From assembly GCA_021030905.1 (NCBI GenBank), contig JAGFMI010000007.1, forward strand, positions 1,302,001 to 1,366,000: a stretch of 64,000 bases of DNA, in the 5' to 3' direction. The position numbers and the translations under genes are program-made. Below are positions 22,819 to 34,300 of the stretch, in pieces; position 1 is the stretch's first letter; the number at the start of each line of letters is the position of its first letter. The notes beneath the pieces were generated by a model that was given only the letters and a program-made list of their open reading frames with translations, was not told where the DNA came from and searched no databases. Origin of the DNA: Pyrenula massariospora (lineage: Eukaryota; Ascomycota; Eurotiomycetes; Pyrenulales; Pyrenulaceae).

Positions 22819-25454
22819 ATGGCTGGCTTCTTGGCTATCCTGCCTTGGTGGGGGATGTGGGTGGTAATGGTGCTGGCGCAAACACCAACTTTGCAGGTAC
22901 AGAATACTAGTATATGTAATTGGGCTCAATTGAGAGGTAGGATAGCTAAGCGCAAATTAGCTGACGACGTTGACGAGGTTGCTAATTCATCAACAGCCGG
23001 TGTCATTCGGGATACAATTTATATGGATGGAGGGAGTCTTTGGTGGCAATTGTAATTTGATTCGATTTTCAATCGCTTGGAATCTTGCTCACAAAATCAG
23101 AGGCTATACGGATGGAACAACGACCCCGACGGGGCAGCTTAATAATGGTATGGACGAACGCAGTGACGAGATACTTGAAACGCTGACGCATTCTAGGCAA
23201 TGTTGCAGGAATATTGTACAGTTTAAACTTGGGCATGTCATTCGATTCGAAGAGCACCAATTTCACATCCATATTTAATGCGACCTCCAAGACCGGCGGC
23301 ACGGCCGCCAACAACATCGCTCCGAATTATATCGACGGAACGATGTTCACCAACGATGACGAGCTGTACCTATACGGCGGGCTCCTCAGATTGACCAATA
23401 GTTCACAGGATCCGGATTCACAAGGCATATTGGGGTATGAGGCATATCAATATGGGCCTCCTCGGTCAGCGTGGTCTCCTGGATTTATCCAAAACGATCT
23501 TCCCGATGGCGTGACTCGCTATATCTCAAATGGTGCCGGCGTGTCAATTCCGAGTGAGAACCTCGGATTTTATTTCAGCGGCATGCGTGCGCCGGATTTT
23601 GGTCCAATCCACACCCCTGATCAGTCCGCAACGGTTGTAGCTAGCTCGTTGATATCGGTCGATATGTCAACTATGCGGAACGAGAAATGGACTAATGACA
23701 CGATGCCCTCAAAAGTCGTACCACGAGCAAATGCGGAGCTTGCTTGGATACCTATTGCTGGGAGCGGCATCCTTGTTGCAATTGGAGGCGTCGTCAATCC
23801 GGAAGAGATCTTTGCTGCTGGTCTTAATGATACCCAGACTAAACAGAGCAAATCCACAAGCCCAGGGTTTATGACAACAATACCGGTCTACGATATTGTG
23901 GGGCAAACTTGGTATCTGCAGAATACAACCGGCGATCGCCCTCCACAATTGACCGAGTTTTGCTCCGTAGTTGCCACTGCTAGCGACTCTTCGTCCTTCA
24001 ATATTTATATCTATGGAGGCTATGATGGGTTGAGTTCAGAAGACACTCCTTCTGACGACGTCTGGGTCTTGTCCCTCCCAAGTTTCACTTGGATCAAAGT
24101 GTACTCTGGAAACGCCGCCCACGGTCGCAGCTCACACAAGTGCAAGTCCGTCTATCCAGACCAAATGTTTGTTATTGGCGGTGTTCATGAGTCGGTTCAG
24201 AATTGCCTCACTGGCGGACTGATTGAGGTATTCGACTTGAACAAACTGACTTTCAAGGATTCATATGACCCCCAAACGTGGTCTGAGTATCAGGTACCAC
24301 CAGCGATTTCGAGCGTGATCGGAGGCGATATCAAAGGTGGCGCTACAAAAAAGTTCCCTCAATCTGGTGGCAACGAAGCACTAGCAAATCTTTTCAACAC
24401 TCCGTACTCCAAAACAATTCAGAAGTGGTATCCCTACAACGCTACTTCCCCATCCTCCACTGCGAAGCCCTCTGGTGTTGTGGTAACCCATAATGGTGGC
24501 CTTGCCAGTTGGGTCGCGCCGGTCCTTGGTGTCGTCCTTGGCCTCATAGTTCTCAGCATTGCCGTGGTCTTGTACCTACTTTGGCGCCGCAGAAAGCTCA
24601 TGCAACGCCGCAGCAGCTACTCAACCTCCGCAGCCGGAAGCAATTCGAACAGGATAATGCGTTGGGTCAACGGCATGCCGCCTATGCCTTCCGACCGCAA
24701 GGACGATCCTAGCGTCACCAGTAACGATGAGACGATTCAATCCCCAGATGACTACTTTGCACCGCATGAAATGCAGGGAAATCAGCGGTATGAACTTTCT
24801 GGGAAGTATGAAGTTCCCCTCCCTGTCGAAATGCCGACACCGTACAATGACGGCGACGGCCGCAATGATCGCGACGCCCCCTCACGCTCCACCGACTTCG
24901 CATACGGCGGGACTCCCAACCAGTCGAGAAACGATCGGTCCGCTCCCTCCGCTCCCTCCGGCGGTTTAAGAAGTGATGTCTCCGTGGCGAGCACCGAACT
25001 CCCCTCGCACCCCGCATCCTCCCCAACCTTTAGCCCCCATTCTCCTGAACACGTCGGCAACCCGAAATACGCAGCCTTCCCTAGACAGAGTCGCGTTCAG
25101 TCCTCGTCGCCAGGCTCTCCATCCCCATTGACTGCTTCTCGCGCCCAATCCCCTGACGAGGGTGAAGAGACCATCAACTCCAACATGGCTAGCGCGGGGG
25201 ATACCGAGATAGGCCGGCGGCCCAGCCACCAGCGGAACATGAGCAGCATGTCGAGCGGCGTCAACGCGCTGCCGAGTCCTGGCGGAACAACAAGCCCAGA
25301 GGAAGAGCGAAGACAGAGCGACATCCTGGAGCGATTGCCAGGTGATCCAGAAGAGGACGAGCAGACGGAGAGGCATGGATTAATGGACGATGCGGGTAGT
25401 AATTCTACGGATCTGAGGAGGAAGCAGAGCGCCTTTAGGGAGAGTGTGGATTGA
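22819..25454 (+). CDS. Type I membrane protein with kelch-repeat ectodomain
   Basis: Four exons (22819-22936, 22997-23051, 23101-23147, 23197-25454; introns 60, 49 and 49 nt) code 825 residues. An N-terminal signal peptide (MAGFLAILPWWGMWVVMVLAQ) is followed by a beta-propeller-like ectodomain with kelch blade signatures: NDDELYLYGGLL, NIYIYGGYDG, DDVWVLSLPSFTWIKV and DQMFVIGGVHE. A single membrane helix (APVLGVVLGLIVLSIAVVLYLLW) at about 512-535 is followed by WRRRK, the expected positive-inside stop-transfer. The last 290 residues form a Ser/Pro-rich cytosolic tail with possible phosphorylation sites. Homologous kelch membrane proteins are common in Pezizomycotina and poorly characterised; a polarity or wall-sensing role would be a guess. 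The small 5' exons were accepted because they preserve frame and join the propeller start (YMDGGSLWWQLGYTDG). Confidence 0.85.
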
Positions 25455-26607
25455 TAGGTTCATTGGCTGATGACGTATGTACGAAGGCATGATTGAGCAC
25501 ATACGGAGATTCATAGCATTGGCGTTCGGACCAAGAGGCGAGGCTTTGTGACGGCATTTCAGGCACATCAAACAGACACATTCACTATGAAAAACTATGT
25601 TCCACTGGTAAATGTCTTGTTACCACATACGCCTGTTTCAAGCTCTCTATACATCAATTTTTCCTCAGCGCGCTCCAGGGTATCCCCCTTCAACCCAATA
25701 CCGACGAAAATTGGGGCTTGCCGGCCAGCTGCAGATAGTCGACTTGACGTTGACAAGACTCAACGCAGAAAATGCTACCTCATGTCCCTTCCCGCATCAT
25801 CACTTGGTTGAATTTGATAGGCCAGCAGGGAGCATATCCCATCATAGAAACACGAGATCTTTATGCGGTCGAAACATTGCGGAAGACAACATTTAAAAAA
25901 AGTGGGGCAAAAAAAAGGAAAATCTCTCCTAAGAAGTTGACGTTAAACAGGAGGCCACCTAAATCATGTCCTCTACTTTTTCACACAGCTTTATTGACAG
26001 GAAAAGTCTACGAGCTGATATTCACAGCACCAGCACAAAAACCTTTGAGCGGCTCTGGAAAGTGGCCTTGCGTTCTATGTCACCTTCTCATCTTCGACTG
26101 CGAAGGCCTGGATTTAGTAGATACAATTGGCCGAAGTAGATTTGTCTTGATCGTGCCTAAGATCGATTGTGAAATTTAGTAGACATCAGACCATAAGGCA
26201 ACATATAAGCTCGAAAGGCTATTGGAAAATGCGAAGCCATTCCTGTCTGCGGTTGGCGATTGAAAAAATGTAGCTTACCCTGACTATATTCGGCAGAATT
26301 ATATTGCGCCAAAGGCATATTACGAGGCTCAGGAGGAAAGAGACGGAACTATCGCGCGGTCACGGGGCGAGACAATTGTAAAGATAATTGCTATTAAAAG
26401 ATACAGCCAAAGGCCCGAAAGTCAATATGTCAAGCTGTATCTGTGCTGTGCGGTAGCGTAGGTATCCATGTCTCAAAAGACTGTAGAGTATGCGAACTCC
26501 TAAATAGCTAGCTGCAGCCTAAGAGAATGGCACCGTAAGAGCTGGCCAAGTAACAAAGCACTTGTGTCTCCTTTCTCACACCTGTGTGTATTCACGCATT
26601 GCTGAGC
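25455..26607. other. Intergenic between convergent 3' ends
   Basis: It lies between the stop codons of the kelch and RRM genes. A homopurine/poly-A patch occurs at about 25892-25922. A 135-codon plus frame at 25772-26179 shows no domain. No RNA gene or transposon terminus was seen. Confidence 0.5.
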
Positions 26608-27949
26608 TTAGGCGGCAACGGCTTCTTCAGTAACGCCGTTCTCCTTAGTCCCCTCTACGCCATCATCTTCCTTGCCTGGGCTGTCAATTGCGACCTTGAC
26701 AGCGATCTCACGACCTTCGATCTCCTTGCCGTTCATCTCAGCAACGGCCTTTTCTTGAAGAGATTCGGAGCCAAGAGTGACAAAACCGAAGCCACGGCCT
26801 TTGCGGGGTTCATTGCGAGCCTGGAGCTTCTTGACCATGAAGCGAGGAATGGGACGAAGAGCAATCTTGGCAGAAGTCGGCTCGTAGGCGTCAAAGAGTT
26901 CCTTGAGCTGTACTGTCGTTAGCTGTGAAAGACCACGTCTAGAGAGTGCATCATACCTTCTCCTCCGTAAGGTCGTAAGGAAGGTTGGCAACCATCACCT
27001 TGGTCTTGGAAGGGACGCCATCTTCAGGAGGTCCGCGCTGGCGCGGTTGACGAGGACCACGAGCAGGTTTCGTGGCATCAGTGGACTCGCCGAGTGGGCC
27101 TTTATTGGCTTCATTGGTTACGTCCGTCAAAGGCTGAACATCAGTGGTGGCAATTGTGGTTTCACCGGCATCGCCAGTGTTCTTCTTCAAGAAGGTTAGT
27201 ATGTATTGAACTAAGGATGCCAAGCCCAAGATCAACATCTTGGATAGATAGGTGAAAAGCTAATGCTTGCAGAGTTCGAGAGGAGGTAGATAAGTAAAAG
27301 ACGCTGTGAGGGTAGGATATATTCGTGACATCAACTTACGCGAGAGGTGCGTCCGACACGTCCACCGCGAGCACGTCCTCGTCCACGTCCTCGTCCAGTG
27401 CCACGCTTGCGACCCTCACCGCCTTCACCGGTGTTGTTCCCCGCGGTAGTAGCATCGGTCTTTTCAGCGGGTGTCTCGGGCTTGCGGGCTAGCTGAACAG
27501 AGACCTTACGCTCTAGAATGTCTTTCCCGGAGAGCTCGGTAATGGCCTTCTGGGCATCCTCGGGAGACTTGAGGTCGACAAAGGCGTACCCGACCGGACG
27601 GCCAGTGCGCGGGTTAACGGGGATGGAGACAGACTCGCTGCGGCAGGCGCGATGTTAGCAAAAGTTCCCACAGTGGAGAGGAGTCATGGGTTTGTTCAGG
27701 GTGAGCGTCAGATGTCGATAAGCTGGTAGAAAAAGGTGAGGTGAAGGCGGAATGGTTGGATACTAACATATCGAAGCCAGTGAAGAAATTCTTAAGCTCC
27801 GCCTCTGTGGTCGCGTAGGCGAGGTTCCCAATGTACAGGCGACGGCCCTCTGCAGCGCTGGCAGCGACTTTGTCGTCGGCTGCAGTAGTGGTGTCATTGA
27901 TGCTGGCAGAAGCCATGGCGTTGGAAAGATTGTCTACGGCAGAAGACAT
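26608..27949 (-). CDS. RNA-binding protein with two RRM domains and a central RGG-like segment
   Basis: Four exons (27768-27949, 27340-27637, 26957-27184, 26608-26907) give 335 residues. RRM1 starts at about residue 35 with RRLYIGNLAY (RNP2) and carries GRPVGYAFVDLK (RNP1) across the first intron. A basic linker follows (RKRGTGRGRGRGRARGG at about 145-160), then RRM2 with KVMVANLPYDL (RNP2) and GRGFGFVTL (RNP1). The tail is acidic. The third exon begins after a perfect TACTAAC branch site. Intron 2 is 155 nt, longer than the others. The domain order suits a nucleolar or mRNP-binding protein, but I cannot name the orthologue. Confidence 0.9.
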
Positions 27950-29801
27950 TGTAGGCTGAGGACAGGAACTCGGTGCCTGTGAGGGAAAAACTCAGAGGTA
28001 GCTGGAGGCTGCCTTGGGACGAGGTTGAAGAGGGGGCTTGAAGGGTAGCTAGGTGCCCTAGATACTAGAGTGTCTTGAGAGCAGGAAGCTTTGAGAATAG
28101 CAAGATTGGTGGTTTGGTCTGGGGGGGGGAGAGGAGGAAGGGGAAGGGGAGGTCAGGGTGACAAAGAAATTTTTGTAGACGGCGGAGAGCGCGCACCGTG
28201 GAAGCTAGAGCAGAAGGGGGAAGGCGCCTCTGGCAAGCGGTGAACGTCCGTGCGAGGTACCTGAGGAAGCTGCGGCCAGCGCGGGTGGAAGCAGGTCACT
28301 AACTCAACTGGGCGCTTTCCAGCGGCATATGACGATCCCCTGCTCCACCCTTTCTTCTACAACCCTTCCATGCATCATCTCGCATCGCTGCTCTCGTTGG
28401 TGGCGACTACGACGACGATGTGCGTATTGGACAATGGCCAAGGTAGCAGCGTGGGACAATAGAGACACACAATCGGACAAAGACAATCGGACGGATCCGG
28501 AGTAACCACGATCACACGACAATTGCTTGGGCAACAATCACCGCCTGTGGCGATTCACCCCCGGTGACGGAGCCCGCCAGAGTGAAGGAGCGATATACTA
28601 TGGCTCTGTGAAGAAGGCGTACTGTTCCGGCTGATCTTAGAGGCCAGGAGCTGTTTTTGGGTACAAAGATCGCAATTGACCCGGTTGCGCAGCAGGCCCT
28701 CCCAGAGAGGGGACGATGCTCATAAACCTACCCTTCTCCGTCCTCTCTCACGCTGGATCGCCTTGCAATCGTCTTACTCGATCGCGCCGACCTCAAGTGC
28801 ACCCATAGGATGCCGACGACAGTATGCAGGAAGCAACGCGCCGTGGCCCCTCTCTCGATTTCGCTCTATTCCTTACGGAGCCTCACTACGAGGCCGGCCG
28901 CAGATTAGCTTCTGACGGATGGAGATTTCGAGCAGGATATGAAATTTAAAAACCATGCGCCTGTAGTTTGATACATCGGAAACGCTGGGAGACATCGGAA
29001 GAGCGCCACAGTTAGCAGAGGAGTAGGCGGACCCTCCGTGCCAAGATCTGTTTTCTGCGCAGCATGCCACGAAGGCGATCAATTCAGGCGGCCAATGACT
29101 GGGTAGACATGAGCTGAGAAGACTATTGGCCTGCTCCTGCAGATTGGATTGAGTAGCGACGCCACATGAAAAAGTTGTTGTTCACAGTGTTGACAGTATC
29201 CTCACGTGCTTCGATGCCGCGGTGCTGGTAGAAGCGAAGAGTAGACACGGCGCACATTCCACCTACCAGACATCTAACACGTAAAGGCGTCGATTTTCTG
29301 AAGACCATTGGACCCTCTCGTGGTTTCACGAAACGTAAGACTCGACGCTTTTTCCTCTTTCGCCATCTGCGTGATGCGAGATGATGCCTAAAATTAGACT
29401 TGTCGGGCCCCTGCTAGGCTGGCCAGGGTCTCTCTGACAACATCGAAATATCAGAGCTTCAGGTAGATTTCGAGTCTTCAGTCCACAGTCCACAGCCCAC
29501 AGCATTTACGTGCCTTGACATCAATCGTCCTTCGTTTCCCTGAAATTCCTTTCCCAGTGCTGCACTTCTTCTTTCATTGCCAGCGACTGCTTTATTTCTT
29601 CGTACCGCTGAGCCTCGCACCGGCGTCGCCACGGCGCAGCCCAAGCCTCTCGCGTCCGCAGCTCCGCGTCCGCAGCTCCACCCGTTCATTGCCCATTTCA
29701 CGCGATATCGTCTCACCTTCTTCCAACCTCCCGCTCATTGTTCTTTAGCCCTGTCCTACTCTTGACTCGATTCGAGCCATAATCCAGACCTCTGATTCGC
29801 A
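27950..29801. promoter_or_regulatory. Divergent intergenic region between the RRM gene and the MARVEL-like gene
   Basis: Both neighbours start from this 1.85-kb interval. A G-run (about 28120-28130) lies in the RRM 5' flank, and a strongly pyrimidine-biased plus-strand stretch (about 29520-29760) precedes the MARVEL-like start codon. Open frames here are short and without domains. No tRNA was seen. Confidence 0.5.
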
Positions 29802-30704
29802 ATGAGGATCATCCCGGACTCGCTGGGCAAGACCAAAAATTATGTCCATGCCGTCCAAGGCATCATCATATTCTTCGCTTGGGCTCTGACGATAGCTGTT
29901 TACACGCGTGATGGCAAGAATGATGGCAGGACAGGCTGGTATTTTGGAATGGTGAGCTGGACCTTCCAGCCTTCTTCACGGCTTCTAATTGCCCGTTCCT
30001 AGTGCTGGCTCTCTATACCCGCCCTCGTCTACCTGGTTATGGTGCCTATGTGGTCTCGAGCCCGCCGGTTCTCCAACGTATACGCCTTCTTCGTGATCGA
30101 CGCTGCCTTTGTGATCCTCTGGCTCTCAGCGTGGGCGAGCGTAGCCAGCTATGTTGTTGGTGGAAAAGGCAAAGGGAAGAACGAAAAGGCTAGTGGCTGT
30201 GACAATTTTAAAGACGGCTCTCCGGCGAAGTGCAAGCTATCAGAAGCTACGATTATCCTCGGCTTGGTGATCATGCTACTCTTCGGTGCTACGACTTTCA
30301 TCTCGTTCAGAAATGTGACGTATTACCGAAGGACTGGCACAATGCCTTCAACCAGCGGCGGAAATGACTTCTCCAAACAAACGCAAGACGCCTTCTCAAG
30401 CAACATGCAGCACGACGAGTTCGATGATGAAGCAGATCTTGACCCAAGGCAAGGCGGTCGGCCAGGTTTGGGCGGCATCCGTCATTCGGACGACGATGAA
30501 TACGGTCTGCTCCATCAGCATGCCGACGAGGAGCTTACGCATGCACACCCAGGGAGACCAGTGAGTTACGGCCAACCTGACGATGGTCGTTCCATCCCCA
30601 TTCCAGACGTTGATACGAGCTACGGTGGCGCTCACGGCAGACACAGCCCTGATCCGTCTGGAGTTCCTGAGTATGGCAGCGGCAGCGGACCATATGGACG
30701 GTGA
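29802..30704 (+). CDS. Four-helix MARVEL-like membrane protein
   Basis: Two exons (29802-29951 and 30003-30704, intron 51 nt) code 283 residues. Four hydrophobic helices are visible at about 17-35 (AVQGIIIFFAWALTIAVYT), 51-67 (CWLSIPALVYLVMVPMW), 75-101 (YAFFVIDAAFVILWLSAWAS) and 130-150 (ATIILGLVIMLLFGATTF). A conserved-looking loop between helices 3 and 4 has two Cys (GCDNFKDGSPAKCKL). This layout fits the fungal MARVEL domain, linked to plasma-membrane eisosome or transport proteins. The final 130 residues form a hydrophilic Asp/His/Gly/Pro-rich cytosolic tail. Both termini are predicted to be cytosolic. Exact subfamily is not assigned. Confidence 0.82.
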
Positions 30705-31381
30705 GGAAGACTCATTCACGGAGGCAAAAAGGTCAAAGGCACATGCTCCTTTTTCTGGCTACATTGTACTTCTCGCTTTGCTAGCGTTCAAGCGTTTATC
30801 GGACATACTTTAAATATGATCTTTATCCAACCACAGATGGCTGTTTCCATTTCCTATCTTTGGCGTCTGAATTAAATGTGCATTAGCTTCGATTCTATAG
30901 AATGAATGAGCATGGCGCATGATGAATTCAAGGCCCTCTCCGCAGTCAATAATTCTCCATAGGCTTCTTCCGAGATCTTTTGCTGTAAAAATACTGCTTC
31001 GTCGTGGTGTGCCTTAAGACCTCACGAGACGTAAAGTAACGAGCCCATTAGGATCTCGCTGTACTTGGATAAAAGACTCAAATGCTCGGCGCTGATACGA
31101 TAGTCCATGCCCTGCAGCGAGATTTGCGTGGACGACAAAACGAATGGTTGATCTGCTCAAACACATCTTGGGATCGAGATCTGATCTATCTACCCAGTTC
31201 CATCACGATTGTCCCTCAATGCCCTAGGACTCCTGACTATGCTGATAACAGAACGTAACCTACTCCATCAATGCACGCTGAAAAACCGAGAGAACTTGTA
31301 AACAACATTAGTAAGAATAGATCGCCCTGACGCTGAAAAGTTGGCTCGGAAAATGACGCCTCGCTATACCTTCAAAGAAAT
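30705..31381. other. Intergenic between convergent 3' ends
   Basis: 3' flanks of the MARVEL-like gene and THO2 meet here. No frame, RNA gene or repeat stands out. Confidence 0.5.
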
Positions 31382-34300
31382 TCAGGGTCCCCTCCGTGGT
31401 CTCTTGCTGTCACTCGTGTTTCTGTACATCCCGCCTCGCCCTCCTCGAGAGTCACCACCGTAGCCACGCCCTTCCGGTATTTCTTCAGGGCCTCTCCGTT
31501 TCTGCGGCGTAGTCGAGTTAGGGTTCTCACCCGGTCCTCCTCGTTCTCTATCACTTCTTCGAAGCTCCCTTCCATCCCGATCCCTGCTCCTAAGCTCACG
31601 GTCATCGTGATGAGGGCCTGGCGGGTACCCTCGGCGATCACTTGGAGGGTATTGTGACGCCGTAGACGGAGGTCCGTTTATCTCGTGACTTCTCATGGAT
31701 CGTCCGGAAGGTTCTCTCGACTCACGATGATCTTCCAGCCTTCGATCGCGCTCCCTTCCGCCATAATCTCCTCGGCTCTCTCGCTCATAATATCCAGGGC
31801 CTCTGTCGTGATCTCGCCTTCCATCTTCGCGTTCATGTGTTCTTCGTGACATTTCGCGCTCAGCATCCTCCGTGCGACTACTGCTTGAATGCCGACTCGA
31901 ACGTCGCCCAGACTCTGAAGCCTCGTCTATCAAATCGCCCCTCCTACCAGTAGGCGGAGGCCGAGATGAATGCATCCCGCCGTCGCCGGTAGCTTCATTT
32001 CTTCGATCGTCTCCTCTTGGGCCTGGCCTTGGTGGAGGGCCTCTTGATTCGTCAAATCGTGCGGGCGGCGCTACTGATTCACGAATGGCGTTTGCTTGGG
32101 GTCCCCGTCCTGGGAATAGCTCGCCGCGCCCGTCAGGCCCGTTCGAGGACGATGTAAACGCTTCGGATCTTGGACCAGGTCCATTTGTAGGTGATGCAGA
32201 AATCGAGTGGGAAGGTGCACTTGCGTTACGCATTCCACCGCGTCCACGGATAGATATACCTTGATTGCGATCTTGGGGGCCGTTTTGGTTTGCTTGCTGT
32301 AGATGGCTATTGACCGCGGCGAGAGGATGTCTACCGCCCCTCGCGCCACGGCCAGCGCTGTCAGAATGAGGACCAGAAGGCGGGGCCCTTGTCGTTGGAG
32401 ATGGCCCTGATGGCGGACCACCACGAGGGCCAGACGGTGCAAATGGTGGAGAGGTTTGCGACGGTGTGGGAGGCTGTGACCGGTTCTGTGGAGGCGGTGG
32501 ACGCATGGAGCCGGTCTCAGAACTTGGAGACTGAAGCTGACGAAGTCGGTCTGGATGAATACTTGCGACTTCTGTAGGTGTTGCTGGCGCTGGATTGTTC
32601 GAATCTGACATAGAAGAACTTCTCGTAGACCGGCCAACAGTGGAGGGCTCGCGACGATGAGACGTGTTGGCCATAGACTGCCCAGAGCCTTGAACATCTG
32701 TATCAATGTGCGGTTGCGGTGTCGCGATACCTCGTCCTCGACCTGGAACCGTAGATCTTGTCCTCGGACCAGACGGAGGATCTTGATCGTCATTGTTGAG
32801 ACGTCCATGGTTCATGTCAATCTCTCGTGGTCGCGGAGCTGCATGTCGCAGATAGTCTGCTCGTTCTGATAAATGACGAGGACCAGCAGGATATTCATCT
32901 CGTGGTTCAGGCACCGAACCTCGCCTTTCTCCAGGTAACTCATCTCTACGACTAGATCTCGTTGAATGCTCATCAGGTCTGGATGGAGTACTTCGTGGCG
33001 GCCGCGGTCTATCTCCCTGGCCTTTAATTGACATCTCTGGTCGCTCATTGTTTGCATTGATAAAGGCAGCTCTGTCGGGATTCAAGTTTGAGCTTTCGGC
33101 ATTCTGTGGCACCGAAGTGCGAGGTGGAGGCATTGCATTCTCGCGCATGCGTTCTTGACCCCGCGGCACGTACGGATCGTTTTCTGGTCTTTCGCGAGGT
33201 TCTTGAGCGTGGTATTCAGATCGTGGCACTTCCCTCTCCCTTGGTGGAGGATGATGTGAGTAGCGTTCGTCAGACCGACTCGGATGCTCGCGGTCTTTAG
33301 GCTCGGAGCGTGAGTAATCATAAATGTTCCGCTCTTGAATGCGATCATAAATTCGCGGAGCATGATCTCCGTCTCTAGGCTGACCGTGCTCACTGTATCT
33401 TGGTGGGCGATCCCTTTCATTAGCTCGAAGACTACGCCGATCCATGGCAAGGTCGGGAGGGCGTGAAGGTAGAGAAGACTCTGGCCTTGCTCGATCATCC
33501 GAGCGCTCTGGACGACTAGGCGGGAGGCGGGAAGGCGGTTTCTCTGGTCGATTTGGCAGGCTGGGGTGATACGCGACTGAGGATGAGCTAGGCATTGACT
33601 GGTTGGAGTCCGGTCGCTTTGGAATGGGTCTGTGGGGCGTTGTTGACCTGGAAGAAGGGGCAGGTGCATCGTCAGCTCCCTTGACAGTCTCAACATCGCG
33701 ATGCGACTTCTCCTTCTGATCCGTTACTTGATTTTCTGTTTCTGATTTCTGGGCTTGTTCCTCTTGCTTGCTTGCTTCGAGCTGGTCTGATGCTTGCGAT
33801 ACTACGACCGCATTGCCATTCTGACTGCCTGACTTCTCTGCATCTGGGAGCTCGCCGTCCTCAGTCTGGAGCACGTTGGCCACTGGGGTGCTCGAGTCGC
33901 CATTGATACTGTCCATGATTTAGACTTTTATCCAATCGTTGAAAGAAGGAAAGAACTCACGTTGGTGTAGTCGAGGGTCGAAAATCGGGAGCTTCAGCAT
34001 TCAGTGGCTTCGTAGATGATGGTCTACTTATCCCATTTGCTTGTTCGGTTGATCCTGGACCCCTCCTGAATGCTTGCGGCATGACCCATGACTTTGTTCG
34101 ACGATTCAAGTCGCCCATCAGAGCCAGCGAAGGCACTTTGATATCGCCTTGCTCAGACTTACCTAACTCACCAACCAATTGCTTTAGACTTTCACCCATC
34201 CAATTCACCACAGGATAATGCGCAGCCACAACCTTCAAGACTGAGATTGCGTTTCGAACGTGCATATAATCTGGAGACGAGAAACAGTTCTTCAAAGCAG

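Noticed and set aside
31382-33916. Separate gene starting MDSING downstream of THO2
   Set aside because: A consensus 52-nt intron joins it in frame to the long upstream THO2 exon, and the combined length fits THO2.
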